DNA of 32,579 nt from Spirochaetota bacterium (GTDB lineage Bacteria; Spirochaetota; Spirochaetia; SZUA-6): NCBI GenBank assembly GCA_013151965.1, contig JAADHF010000135.1, positions 1 through 32,579 on the forward strand, in the 5' to 3' direction. Shown here one piece after another: positions 14,951-22,794 of the stretch. Made by a program: the position numbers and the translations under genes. Every line of letters starts with the position of its first letter. Positions within the stretch are counted from its first letter, which is position 1. A model generated the notes under the pieces. It did no database searches and was not told the origin of the DNA. It saw only the letters and a list, made by a program, of their open reading frames with translations.

Positions 14951-16471
14951 ATGAAAGCTTTAGAAGTAAAAAATATTATTAAAAGATTCCCCGGTGTTCT
15001 TGCAAATGATAATATAAATCTCTCTATAAACAAAAGCGAAATATATTCGATAGTCGGTGAAAATGGTGCCGGAAAATCTACCCTAATGAAGATTATCTAT
15101 GGCCTTTATACACCAACGAGCGGCGAAATATATGTTTTCGGAAAAAAAGTAAAGATAAACAGCTCGAATGATGCAATCAAGTTAAAAATCGGAATGGTTC
15201 ATCAGGAATTCATGCTGATTCCGCGCTTTTCAGTAACAGAGAATATTGTATTAGGCCATGAGCCCAGGAAAGGAATGTTTTTCGATAGAAAAGTAGCGGT
15301 AAAAGAAATAAAGGAAATTTCGGACCGCTATGGTTTAAAGGTTGATCCGTTAGAGAAGGTGGAAAACCTTCCGGTCGGAATTCAACAACGAGTCGAGATT
15401 CTAAAAATTTTAAGAAGAGGAGCAGAAATACTCATTTTTGATGAGCCAACCGCAGTATTAACACCTGAAGAAGCCGAAGATCTTTTTAAGACTCTTTCTT
15501 TCTTAAGAGACAGCGGTAAAACTATTATATTTATTTCACATAAATTAAAAGAAGTAATGACAATATCCGACAGAATAGCAGTTCTAAGGAGAGGGGAATT
15601 ACAGGGTGTTGTATACAAGGAAAAGACAAACGAAAAGGAACTTGCAAGAATGATGGTAGGCAGAGATGTTGTGCTTGAAATTCCTGAAGCGTTAGTTAAA
15701 AGAGGAGATACCATTACTTCCGTCAGAAATCTTACCGTTAAAAATAAAAGGGGCATCGTCGGCTTAAAAGATGTTTCTTTTGATGTCCACTCAGGCGAAA
15801 TCCTTGGAATTGCCGGTGTAGAAGGAAACGGACAGTCTGAACTTATTGATGCACTTATCGGTTTTATAAAGCCCATAGGAGGATCTATATTTTTATCGGG
15901 GAAAAAGGTAAAACTTATCAATCCCCGTAATATGAGAAAGAGAGGCATGGCATATATACCTGAAGACCGCAAAAGAAGGGGACTTATTCTGCCATTTAAA
16001 ATAAAAGATAACGTGATAATGGGCCAGCACAATAAGAGACCATTTTCCAGGAACGGCATATTAAATGACATGGCAATAGAGAGTTTTGCAGAAAAAAAGG
16101 TGGAAGAGTTTGATATAAGACCGCGTGACATTTACACAAAAGCAGCTAACCTTTCTGGCGGAACTCAGCAGAAGGTACTCCTGGCCAGAGAATTGTCTAT
16201 TAACCATAACTTTATCCTTGCATCTCAGCCGACAAGAGGTCTTGATATCGGAGCTATGGAGTTTGTTTATAAAATGCTTATAGAAGAGAAGAAACGGGGG
16301 GTTGCCGTTCTTCTTGTTTCACTTGAATTGTCGGAGATTATGGGACTTGCCGATAGAATTCTTGTTCTCTATGAAGGGGTAATTATAGGAGAAACAAAAC
16401 CCGGTGAAACAAGTGAAGAAGAGCTTGGGCTCATGATGCTGGGATTAAAGAAAAAAGAAAGAGTGATGTAA
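14951..16471 (+). CDS. Nucleoside ABC importer ATPase with two fused ATP-binding domains
   Basis: This 506-residue protein contains two ABC domains, as in the ribose/nucleoside (CUT2-like, NupA/YufO) group. The first has Walker A Gly-Glu-Asn-Gly-Ala-Gly-Lys-Ser-Thr at 36-44, Q-loop His-Gln-Glu-Phe, and Walker B Ile-Leu-Ile-Phe-Asp-Glu-Pro-Thr-Ala. The second has a degenerate Walker A (Gly-Val-Glu-Gly-Asn-Gly-Gln-Ser-Glu, no lysine), signature Leu-Ser-Gly-Gly-Thr-Gln-Gln-Lys, and Gln-Pro-Thr-Arg-Gly-Leu-Asp-Ile-Gly-Ala in place of the normal Walker B. Loss of the second catalytic lysine and glutamate is usual in this family. The stop and the next start overlap (16471), so it is coupled to the first permease. 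Confidence 0.9.
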   Translation: MKALEVKNIIKRFPGVLANDNINLSINKSEIYSIVGENGAGKSTLMKIIYGLYTPTSGEIYVFGKKVKINSSNDAIKLKIGMVHQEFMLIPRFSVTENIVLGHEPRKGMFFDRKVAVKEIKEISDRYGLKVDPLEKVENLPVGIQQRVEILKILRRGAEILIFDEPTAVLTPEEAEDLFKTLSFLRDSGKTIIFISHKLKEVMTISDRIAVLRRGELQGVVYKEKTNEKELARMMVGRDVVLEIPEALVKRGDTITSVRNLTVKNKRGIVGLKDVSFDVHSGEILGIAGVEGNGQSELIDALIGFIKPIGGSIFLSGKKVKLINPRNMRKRGMAYIPEDRKRRGLILPFKIKDNVIMGQHNKRPFSRNGILNDMAIESFAEKKVEEFDIRPRDIYTKAANLSGGTQQKVLLARELSINHNFILASQPTRGLDIGAMEFVYKMLIEEKKRGVAVLLVSLELSEIMGLADRILVLYEGVIIGETKPGETSEEELGLMMLGLKKKERVM

Positions 16472-17595
16472 TGAAGATAATATTAAAGAGGCTGTTTTCC
16501 AGGCGGAAAGAAGAATATTGGTGGATGACCATTGCCGTACCGCTCGTATCCATACTGTTTGCCTTAATTACAGGAGTAATATTCATTAAAATCACAGGAA
16601 GAAATCCTATAAGGGCGTATGAACTACTATTCGGATCGTCGGGATTATTTCCGGGCCCATACTGGAAAAATCATTTTGCCGAAATGCTCCTCTCTTCTTC
16701 TATGTTTATATCAACAGGGCTTGCCTTTGCTATTGCTGCCAAAGCCGGACTCTTTAGTATCGGAGCAGAGGGACAATTTATAGTGGGTGGTATAGTAGCC
16801 GCTTATTTCGGCTACGCGAAACCTTTTGCAGGTTTACCAGCGATACTGCACTTGATTATTGTATTTATTATGGCCATGACTGCAGGAGGTATATGGGGAG
16901 CAATAGCCGGATGGCTTAAAGCAAAAAAGGGCATCCATGAAGTTATTACAACAATTATGCTTAACTGGATTGCACTTTACCTCATAGAAGACTGGCTTGT
17001 AACCGGCCCCATGAAGGCAAACGTAGCTACAGGTGTTTCAGGAACACCATATATAAGCGCGACTGCAAAACTTCCCAAAATATTGCCGGGAACCAGGCTG
17101 AATATCAGTTTTATTATTATTGCTGCAGCAGTATTTTTTACCTGGTATTTTTTGTACAGGACAACAATAGGCTTTGAAATACGGGCCATGGGTCATACGC
17201 TTGTTTTCGGAATGGAAGCTCCAAAGGCTTCAGGCGTAAATATAGATAGAAGAATAATTCAAACGATGTTCATATCGGGTGCGGCTGCATCATTGGGCGG
17301 TTCTTTTATTATTCTGGGCATTCTGTTTCAGTATCCTCCGGTATTCGAAGGGGGGTATGGTTTCGACGGCATAGCTGTCGCGCTTATAGGCCAGAATGAA
17401 CCTATCGGGATTCTTTTGGCCGGTATTCTTATCGGTGCTTTAAGAACAGGTGCAACAGCTGTTCAGCTCGCACATATACCTAAAACATTCCCTTCAATTA
17501 TCGAAGGACTTATAGTAGCATTTATTGCACTGCAGGAATTGGTAAGATACTTAATTATCAAACTTGTCGTACCAAAACGGAGCGAATCCGGTTAA
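16471..17595 (+). CDS. Nucleoside ABC importer permease 1 (NupB/YufP-like)
   Basis: This 374-residue inner-membrane protein has about eight to ten hydrophobic segments. It has the BPD_transp_2 family signature Ala-Lys-Ala-Gly-Leu-Phe-Ser-Ile-Gly-Ala-Glu-Gly-Gln-Phe at about 90-103, and later Ile-Arg-Ala-Met-Gly-His-Thr and Gly-Tyr-Gly-Phe-Asp-Gly-Ile-Ala-Val-Ala-Leu-Ile-Gly. These are the marks of the larger of the two permeases that accompany BMP-type binding proteins. Its first codon overlaps the ATPase stop; the second permease follows after 26 bases. Confidence 0.88.
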   Translation: MKIILKRLFSRRKEEYWWMTIAVPLVSILFALITGVIFIKITGRNPIRAYELLFGSSGLFPGPYWKNHFAEMLLSSSMFISTGLAFAIAAKAGLFSIGAEGQFIVGGIVAAYFGYAKPFAGLPAILHLIIVFIMAMTAGGIWGAIAGWLKAKKGIHEVITTIMLNWIALYLIEDWLVTGPMKANVATGVSGTPYISATAKLPKILPGTRLNISFIIIAAAVFFTWYFLYRTTIGFEIRAMGHTLVFGMEAPKASGVNIDRRIIQTMFISGAAASLGGSFIILGILFQYPPVFEGGYGFDGIAVALIGQNEPIGILLAGILIGALRTGATAVQLAHIPKTFPSIIEGLIVAFIALQELVRYLIIKLVVPKRSESG

Positions 17596-17621
17596 AAATA
17601 TAAGATAATGAGGTGCACTGA

Positions 17622-18572
17622 ATGAATAATATGTCTTTATTAAACTCATCTCTATCTCAGACCATGGATTATGCCGCACCCATTCTTTTTGCAGCACTTG
17701 GGGGTGTAATTTCCGAAAATGCAGGTGTAGTTAATATTGCACTTGAAGGCATTATGCGTTTTGCGGCATTTTTCGGCGTATGGGGGGCATTTGTATCAGG
17801 AACGCCCTGGATAGGGCTGCTCTGGGGTATAGTAATAGGAATTGTAATAGGTTCACTTCACGCATATATTACGGTTAAATGGGCCGGCGACCAGATAGTG
17901 TCCGGCGTTGCAATAAATGTAATGTCCATGGGTATTATTACCTATCTTTTGGAGTTAATTTTTAAAACTACAGGTTATTCTCCTCCTGTTCCCTATTTCG
18001 GATCTTCGGTTAACAGAATTCACCTTGTATTCTTAAAAGACATACCTTTTTTAGGTGCTTTTTCCAATCTTACAATACTTGTATGGTTTGCAATTATTCT
18101 AACGGTTGTTATGCATTTTGTGCTTTACCGTACTGTCCTTGGGTTAAGAATCCGCTCTGTCGGGGAAAATCCGCATGCCGCTGAAACTCTTGGCATAAAT
18201 GTGGCCGGGATTAAATGGTTTGCCGTAATTATGGGCAGTATATTTGCAGCATTCGGGGGCATGGCTCTATCATTGGGTACCCTTTCATCATTCACCAATG
18301 CGATGGCTAATGGCAAAGGATTTATAGGACTTGCCGCGATGATATTCGGCAAGTGGACTCCATTCGGAGCAATGGCAGCTTCTTTATTATTTGCCTCCGC
18401 TCAGGTAATACAGCTTTTATTACAGGTTGCAGCTTCCGGATTTGCAAAAGGAATACCTCTTGGCTTTTATCTGGCTCTTCCGTATATTCTTACAATCGGG
18501 GCATTAATCGGTGTTGTAGGAAGGGCAGTTGCTCCGGCTGCCGATGGTGTGCCATATAAAAAAGAGAGCTGA
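17622..18572 (+). CDS. Nucleoside ABC importer permease 2 (NupC/YufQ-like)
   Basis: This 316-residue multi-span membrane protein contains Ala-Ala-Leu-Gly-Gly-Val-Ile-Ser-Glu-Asn-Ala-Gly-Val-Val-Asn-Ile-Ala-Leu-Glu-Gly. This is the hallmark of the smaller permease of BMP-linked importers. It is followed by Gly-Asp-Gln-Ile-Val-Ser-Gly-Val-Ala-Ile-Asn and Ile-Arg-Ser-Val-Gly-Glu-Asn-Pro-His-Ala-Ala-Glu-Thr, both typical. It completes the transporter. The dehydrogenase gene follows 17 bases downstream, suggesting one transcript. Confidence 0.88.
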   Translation: MNNMSLLNSSLSQTMDYAAPILFAALGGVISENAGVVNIALEGIMRFAAFFGVWGAFVSGTPWIGLLWGIVIGIVIGSLHAYITVKWAGDQIVSGVAINVMSMGIITYLLELIFKTTGYSPPVPYFGSSVNRIHLVFLKDIPFLGAFSNLTILVWFAIILTVVMHFVLYRTVLGLRIRSVGENPHAAETLGINVAGIKWFAVIMGSIFAAFGGMALSLGTLSSFTNAMANGKGFIGLAAMIFGKWTPFGAMAASLLFASAQVIQLLLQVAASGFAKGIPLGFYLALPYILTIGALIGVVGRAVAPAADGVPYKKES

Positions 18573-18589
18573 TTAAAAATGAATAACTT

Positions 18590-19561
18590 ATGAAGGCTTA
18601 TCTTTTTAAAAACGGCAGTATATGTGTAATAGAGAAAGAAATACCTGCTATTTCCAAAAATGAAGCTCTTATAAAAATCAAATTATCGGGCATTTGTAAC
18701 ACGGATATCGAATTACTTAAGGGCTACTACAATTTTACCGGTATCCCGGGTCATGAGTTTGTCGGGATTGTAGAGGATTCTTATAATACAAAACTCCTGG
18801 GAAAAAGAGTAGTCGGCGAAATAAATATTTCATGCGGCAAATGTAATTTATGCCTTTCCGGCAGCTCGAAGCATTGCCCAAACAGAAAGGTCCTTGGCAT
18901 TCTCGGCTGGGATGGGTCATTTTCCGAATATATCAAACTCCCGGTGAATAATCTGCATATTGTGGATGATTCCATTTCGGATGAAGAAGCTGTATTCACG
19001 GAACCATTAGCCGCTGCACTCGAACCATCCCAGCAATTTCTGATAAACCAGAATACTGCAGTTGCCGTTTTAGGAGACGGAAAACTTGGCCTCTTATCTG
19101 CAATCGGATTAAAATGTTTTAGTTCAAATCTTACCCTGGTTGGTAAACATGAGAATAAGCTCGACATAGCACGGAAACAGAATGTCAATGCGATACTTCC
19201 GGATAGTTTGGAAATGCAATTAAAATCGGGAGAAATAAAAAGGTTCGACATTGTTATAGAAGCAACAGGGTCCGAAACAGGGCTCGGCTTTGCTTTAAAC
19301 ATGGTTAAGCCCGGAGGAATTATCGTAATAAAAACCACTATTTCCAAAAGTATTCCTGTGGATATCTCACGAATAACTGTCAATGAAATTAATATTATTG
19401 GTTCAAGATGCGGAAACTTTAATCAAGCTCTATATTTTCTTAAAAACAAGATGGTAAATGTAAATGATATGGTTTCAAATGTATTTAGTTTTGATAACTT
19501 TATAGAGGCAATGCAAAATGCACAAAGGAGAGGGAGCTTAAAATATATCATTAAATATTAA
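18590..19561 (+). CDS. Zinc-dependent MDR-family alcohol/polyol dehydrogenase
   Basis: This 323-residue protein has the GroES-like catalytic domain: Cys36 in Gly-Ile-Cys-Asn-Thr-Asp, Gly-His55-Glu56, and the structural zinc cluster Cys82, Cys85, Cys88, Cys96 in CGKCNLCLSGSSKHC. Glu138-Pro-Leu-Ala is in the usual place, and a Rossmann motif Gly-Asp-Gly-Lys-Leu-Gly lies at 162-167. These mark a zinc-dependent NAD(P) dehydrogenase related to threonine and sorbitol dehydrogenases. The protein is slightly short for the family. It is the fifth gene of the nucleoside-transport operon, 17 bases after the permease, so the imported compound or its sugar moiety may be its substrate. That is an inference; the true substrate is not shown. 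Confidence 0.85.
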   Translation: MKAYLFKNGSICVIEKEIPAISKNEALIKIKLSGICNTDIELLKGYYNFTGIPGHEFVGIVEDSYNTKLLGKRVVGEINISCGKCNLCLSGSSKHCPNRKVLGILGWDGSFSEYIKLPVNNLHIVDDSISDEEAVFTEPLAAALEPSQQFLINQNTAVAVLGDGKLGLLSAIGLKCFSSNLTLVGKHENKLDIARKQNVNAILPDSLEMQLKSGEIKRFDIVIEATGSETGLGFALNMVKPGGIIVIKTTISKSIPVDISRITVNEINIIGSRCGNFNQALYFLKNKMVNVNDMVSNVFSFDNFIEAMQNAQRRGSLKYIIKY

Positions 19562-19677
19562 ACACAGGTTCCCGCCCAGCCGTATGATTTATATTACTTT
19601 CGGCTAAAAAAATAAACCACAAACAAGCGGAAATTCAGGTATTTAAAGAAAGCTTAACGGACAGGTTGATGATACAA

Positions 19678-21417
19678 TCAGTCAGCCGGCAAAGACACCG
19701 GTTTGGTGATCTGTTCGGGAACCAGGATAAGCTCCTGACGAAGGACATTGTCATCGTCATAAACCTTCAGATCAAGCTTGCTTAAGGTAACATCCGCCAC
19801 GACAAAATTGTAGTCATTGAAAGCATAAAGACGATAATCAGGCCAACCCTGCCGGTAAGGCCCGCCCAGCGGTGCGCCCCCGCCGCCGGCGGTAATATAG
19901 GTGACGCCATTGCGGTAGTGGGAATCATAGGTATGAATATGACCCGAGAAAACGAGGTTTACACCATTATCCTCAAAGATTTTGCGGAAGGCAGCATCGA
20001 CATCACTCAGGTAAGCCGGTCTATGGAAAAAAACGACCTTCCAGGGTTTTTTAGTGGCAGCAAGGTCACCTTTAAGCCAGGCCGTCATCCCGGCCGCGCG
20101 GACAGTATCTCTATACCCGCGAATATAACCGTCAGGGAGCAGGGCCGTATTAAGGGAGACAAAATGAACACTTCCATAATCGAACGAATAATAGGCCTCG
20201 GTCCCATCAACACTGTTGGTGGGAAGGCTGTAAAGCTCGCGGTATTCCCTGGTACTTCCGCTCCAGCGAAGGTCATGATTGCCAAGGGTAGTAAAGACAG
20301 GTGTATTCTTTATCAGGGGCGCAGCGGGAGTAAAATAGTAAGTGTCATATTGCCAAACCTGTCCGTTTTGCGCAATGTCGCCTGTATGGATAACGATATC
20401 GGGATTGTGCAGATGCATCTTACTTATTACACGGGCATGGACAACAGGATCATTCCGGGTGTCGCCGTAGGCAATAAAGCGGAAAGAGGCATTACCGGAC
20501 GGAGCGGCAGTAGCATAATAAGACGGATCATCCCTGCCGACGACAACACCGCCGGAGCTTACGTAGTAATAGACAGTTTCACCGGGAGAGAGTCCGCTGA
20601 TGGCAGCAGTATAAATATTATCGTCGGGGGCATTGGCAGCGAAGACGGTGCCGGAAACACTGTTGGTATAGTTTCCGGGCAAGCTGCCCCAGTAAAGCGT
20701 ACCGCCCGGCGCTGAGCTTCCCCACATTACATCGACACCGGTCTGAGTAACATTCTGGAGATAGGGATTGCGAATAAGAACATTCCCGGCAGCAGCAATA
20801 TCACCTATCCAGAGGGTGGTTGTACCACCATCAGGTGCTGTACCGGAATATGCAGCCCCCAGATACAAATTTACGATATTATCCAACTGCATCACACGGT
20901 CAGCTTTGTAAGCACCGCCTCTACCGCCCTGGCTGCCATACCATTCAAAATCGGCGAAGGGAATCGTTACATACTGACCATTGGGGTTAAGATTACTGAT
21001 GGGCATCAGGGGGGACTTCCATTTATCGCCCCGTTTATCTTCGTAAAAACGAACCTGATAGTACTGCGGGATATCTCCGGCCGCCTTAGCCTTTATCCAG
21101 AAACTGATGCCTGTCCGCTCCGACCAGTTCCAGGCACCGGGACGGCCTACAACTCCCCGGGCGTTCGTACTTCCCTTTGAAAAACCGAACTCAACCCGCA
21201 TCACCTTACCCACAGAGGCTTTGCCGGTATCCAGATAACGTTTAATAACGGCTTCGGACCCCTGAGTATCGGTCTCCTGCCATGCTGCCTGAAGAGCGGC
21301 TGTACCTGTATAACCTTTAAAGTCATCGATCGAAACATCTGCCGCCTGAAGGGAGAAAGACTCTCCTATCACCAGAATAGTTATAAGAAATCCTCTCAAT
21401 AAAAATTTACTTTTCAT
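19678..21417 (-). CDS. Secreted metallophosphoesterase with carbohydrate-binding-like and purple-acid-phosphatase N-terminal domains
   Basis: This 579-residue protein has a signal peptide (1-25). A beta-sandwich of CBM11-like character comes next (about 26-210, with Val-Ser-Ile-Asp-Asp-Phe and the Phe-Trp-Ile-Lys-Ala strand), then a fibronectin-III-like purple acid phosphatase N-domain (about 211-305, Arg-Asn-Pro-Tyr-Leu-Gln-Asn-Val-Thr). The calcineurin-like phosphoesterase domain has all metal motifs: Gly-Asp-Thr (318-320), Gly-Asp (346-347), Gly-Asn-His-Asp (379-382), His465 in Phe-Phe-His-Arg-Pro, and Gly-His-Ile-His (492-495). The active site looks intact. It should hydrolyse phosphoesters outside the cytoplasm, possibly while bound to polysaccharide. 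It is divergent from the LacI-regulated sugar locus and looks richer in GC than the operon on its left. Confidence 0.88.
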   Translation of the reverse strand: MKSKFLLRGFLITILVIGESFSLQAADVSIDDFKGYTGTAALQAAWQETDTQGSEAVIKRYLDTGKASVGKVMRVEFGFSKGSTNARGVVGRPGAWNWSERTGISFWIKAKAAGDIPQYYQVRFYEDKRGDKWKSPLMPISNLNPNGQYVTIPFADFEWYGSQGGRGGAYKADRVMQLDNIVNLYLGAAYSGTAPDGGTTTLWIGDIAAAGNVLIRNPYLQNVTQTGVDVMWGSSAPGGTLYWGSLPGNYTNSVSGTVFAANAPDDNIYTAAISGLSPGETVYYYVSSGGVVVGRDDPSYYATAAPSGNASFRFIAYGDTRNDPVVHARVISKMHLHNPDIVIHTGDIAQNGQVWQYDTYYFTPAAPLIKNTPVFTTLGNHDLRWSGSTREYRELYSLPTNSVDGTEAYYSFDYGSVHFVSLNTALLPDGYIRGYRDTVRAAGMTAWLKGDLAATKKPWKVVFFHRPAYLSDVDAAFRKIFEDNGVNLVFSGHIHTYDSHYRNGVTYITAGGGGAPLGGPYRQGWPDYRLYAFNDYNFVVADVTLSKLDLKVYDDDNVLRQELILVPEQITKPVSLPAD

Positions 21418-21611
21418 ACTTCCCTCATACAGCCTTTTATTAGTGTTAACATGCCTGACAGCATCTAATATACTGAATATTCCTGATTTTAGCCTGAAAT
21501 AAATTTATAAATTATTGAATATAATGCAACATTGATGGTAACGAAACCGGATAAAGAAAGTGATGCTTTACAATAGGGCCGGCATAAGCACAAAAGTTTT
21601 TGGAAAAAAAC

Positions 21612-21654
21612 TTGACAGGTGAAGGAGAGTATATTATCATGAACATTAACGTTC
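21612..21654 (+). promoter_or_regulatory. Promoter with LacI-type operator upstream of the regulator gene
   Basis: TTGACA (21612-21617), 17 bases, TATCAT (21635-21640), then at once GAACATTAACGTTC (21641-21654), a 14-base palindrome with one mismatched pair. An operator at the transcription start is the usual placement for LacI-family repression. The regulator gene begins 45 bases downstream, so autoregulation of the whole sugar operon is likely. I saw no clear second copy of the palindrome in the locus. Confidence 0.5.
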
Positions 21655-21698
21655 AAGTGAACGATCATGTAAAGAACAGAGTTATGGGATAAAAGGGA

Positions 21699-22724
21699 AT
21701 GGAACGAAATTCTATGAAAGATATCGCCCGAGTCGTCGGTGTCTCCGTTAACACAGTTTCCCGGGCATTAGCCGATAAGGACGATATCAGCGATGCGACT
21801 AAACAAAAGGTCTTAGAAGCAGCGAAGAAACTCAATTATACCAAGAATCACCTTGCGATGGGACTTAGAGGAAAGCATACACAGACAATTGCTGTCATCG
21901 TGCCTGAAAATTCCAATCCGTTTTTCGCCGAGGTGATCAGAGGAATAGAAGAGACTGTAAAGGCCATGGGGTATGGGTTGATTCTCTGCAACACAGAACA
22001 GGACCCCGAACAGGAGAAACGGGCGATAGAGCTGGTGCTGGAAAAGCGTGTCGACGGGGTAATCTTCAGCCCCGCACAAGGGGATAAAAACATACTTAAG
22101 CAGTTGCAGGAACATGAGAAACCGTTTGTTCTGGTTGCCCGGTACTTTAAAAACGCCAATGTAAATTATGTTGTGTCGGATAACCTTCTTGGTGCTTTTC
22201 TGATAACACAGCATCTGATCGAACAGGGACACCACCGGATCCTCATGTTGAATGGAGCTAAAGAACCTTCCAGCGCCAGAGATCGTCTGGAAGGCTATAA
22301 AAAGGCCTTAAAGTCGAATGGCTTAACATTTGATGATTCAATAGTGCGGTTCGGAGCGATGGAGGCAGAGGACGGTTACCGAATGATAAAAACAGCCCTG
22401 AAAAAAGGGAGAGCTTCCCTGAACTTTTCTGCTGTTTTCTGTTTCAGTGATTACGTGGCTGTAGGGGTAATGAAAGCCTTCCAGGAGGAAGGGATCTCTA
22501 TCCCTGATGACATAGCTATTGCCGGGTATGACGACCTTTTTTTCTCATCAGTCCTTTGTCCGCCCTTAACAACGATGCGAATTCCTAAACGGGAGCTTGG
22601 ACGCATAGGGGGAAATATTCTTCTTAAGCTCATACAATTAAAGAAGAGCGATCTGGTGATCCAACGGGTTCTAAAGCCACAGCTCATCGTCCGCGGATCT
22701 ACACTGAAAAACCGGAACAGGTGA
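21699..22724 (+). CDS. LacI family transcriptional regulator
   Basis: This 341-residue protein begins with the LacI helix-turn-helix and hinge: Met-Lys-Asp-Ile-Ala-Arg-Val-Val-Gly-Val-Ser-Val-Asn-Thr-Val-Ser-Arg-Ala-Leu, then Lys-Lys-Leu-Asn-Tyr. A periplasmic-binding-protein-like effector domain follows from about residue 62 (Ile-Ala-Val-Ile-Val-Pro-Glu-Asn-Ser-Asn-Pro-Phe-Phe). Arg-Asp-Arg-Leu-Glu-Gly-Tyr and the late Ala-Ile-Ala-Gly-Tyr-Asp-Asp are standard. The alternative start at 21714 (Met-Lys-Asp-Ile) is equally possible, since neither ATG has a strong ribosome-binding site. It heads the glycosidase-transporter-sulfatase operon and presumably binds the imported sugar. Confidence 0.92.
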   Translation: MERNSMKDIARVVGVSVNTVSRALADKDDISDATKQKVLEAAKKLNYTKNHLAMGLRGKHTQTIAVIVPENSNPFFAEVIRGIEETVKAMGYGLILCNTEQDPEQEKRAIELVLEKRVDGVIFSPAQGDKNILKQLQEHEKPFVLVARYFKNANVNYVVSDNLLGAFLITQHLIEQGHHRILMLNGAKEPSSARDRLEGYKKALKSNGLTFDDSIVRFGAMEAEDGYRMIKTALKKGRASLNFSAVFCFSDYVAVGVMKAFQEEGISIPDDIAIAGYDDLFFSSVLCPPLTTMRIPKRELGRIGGNILLKLIQLKKSDLVIQRVLKPQLIVRGSTLKNRNR

Positions 22725-22794
22725 TGTCAATAGAAGATGGCGGAGATCCATCCCGATAGAAGGAGGTAGTTGAGAATATGATAAGGAGAGACAA

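Noticed and set aside
15382..16131. 249-codon minus-strand frame inside the ABC ATPase gene
   Set aside because: Antisense shadow of a clear double ABC ATPase; long serine-rich shadow frames are common in such genes.
19590..19625. AGCCG...CGGCT pair followed by an A-run between the convergent genes
   Set aside because: The run is A on the plus strand, and on the minus strand the T-run comes before the stem, so it cannot act as an intrinsic terminator for either gene.
19918..20715. 265-codon plus-strand frame inside the metallophosphoesterase gene
   Set aside because: Antisense of the phosphoesterase and Fn3-like domains; the sense strand has all catalytic motifs.
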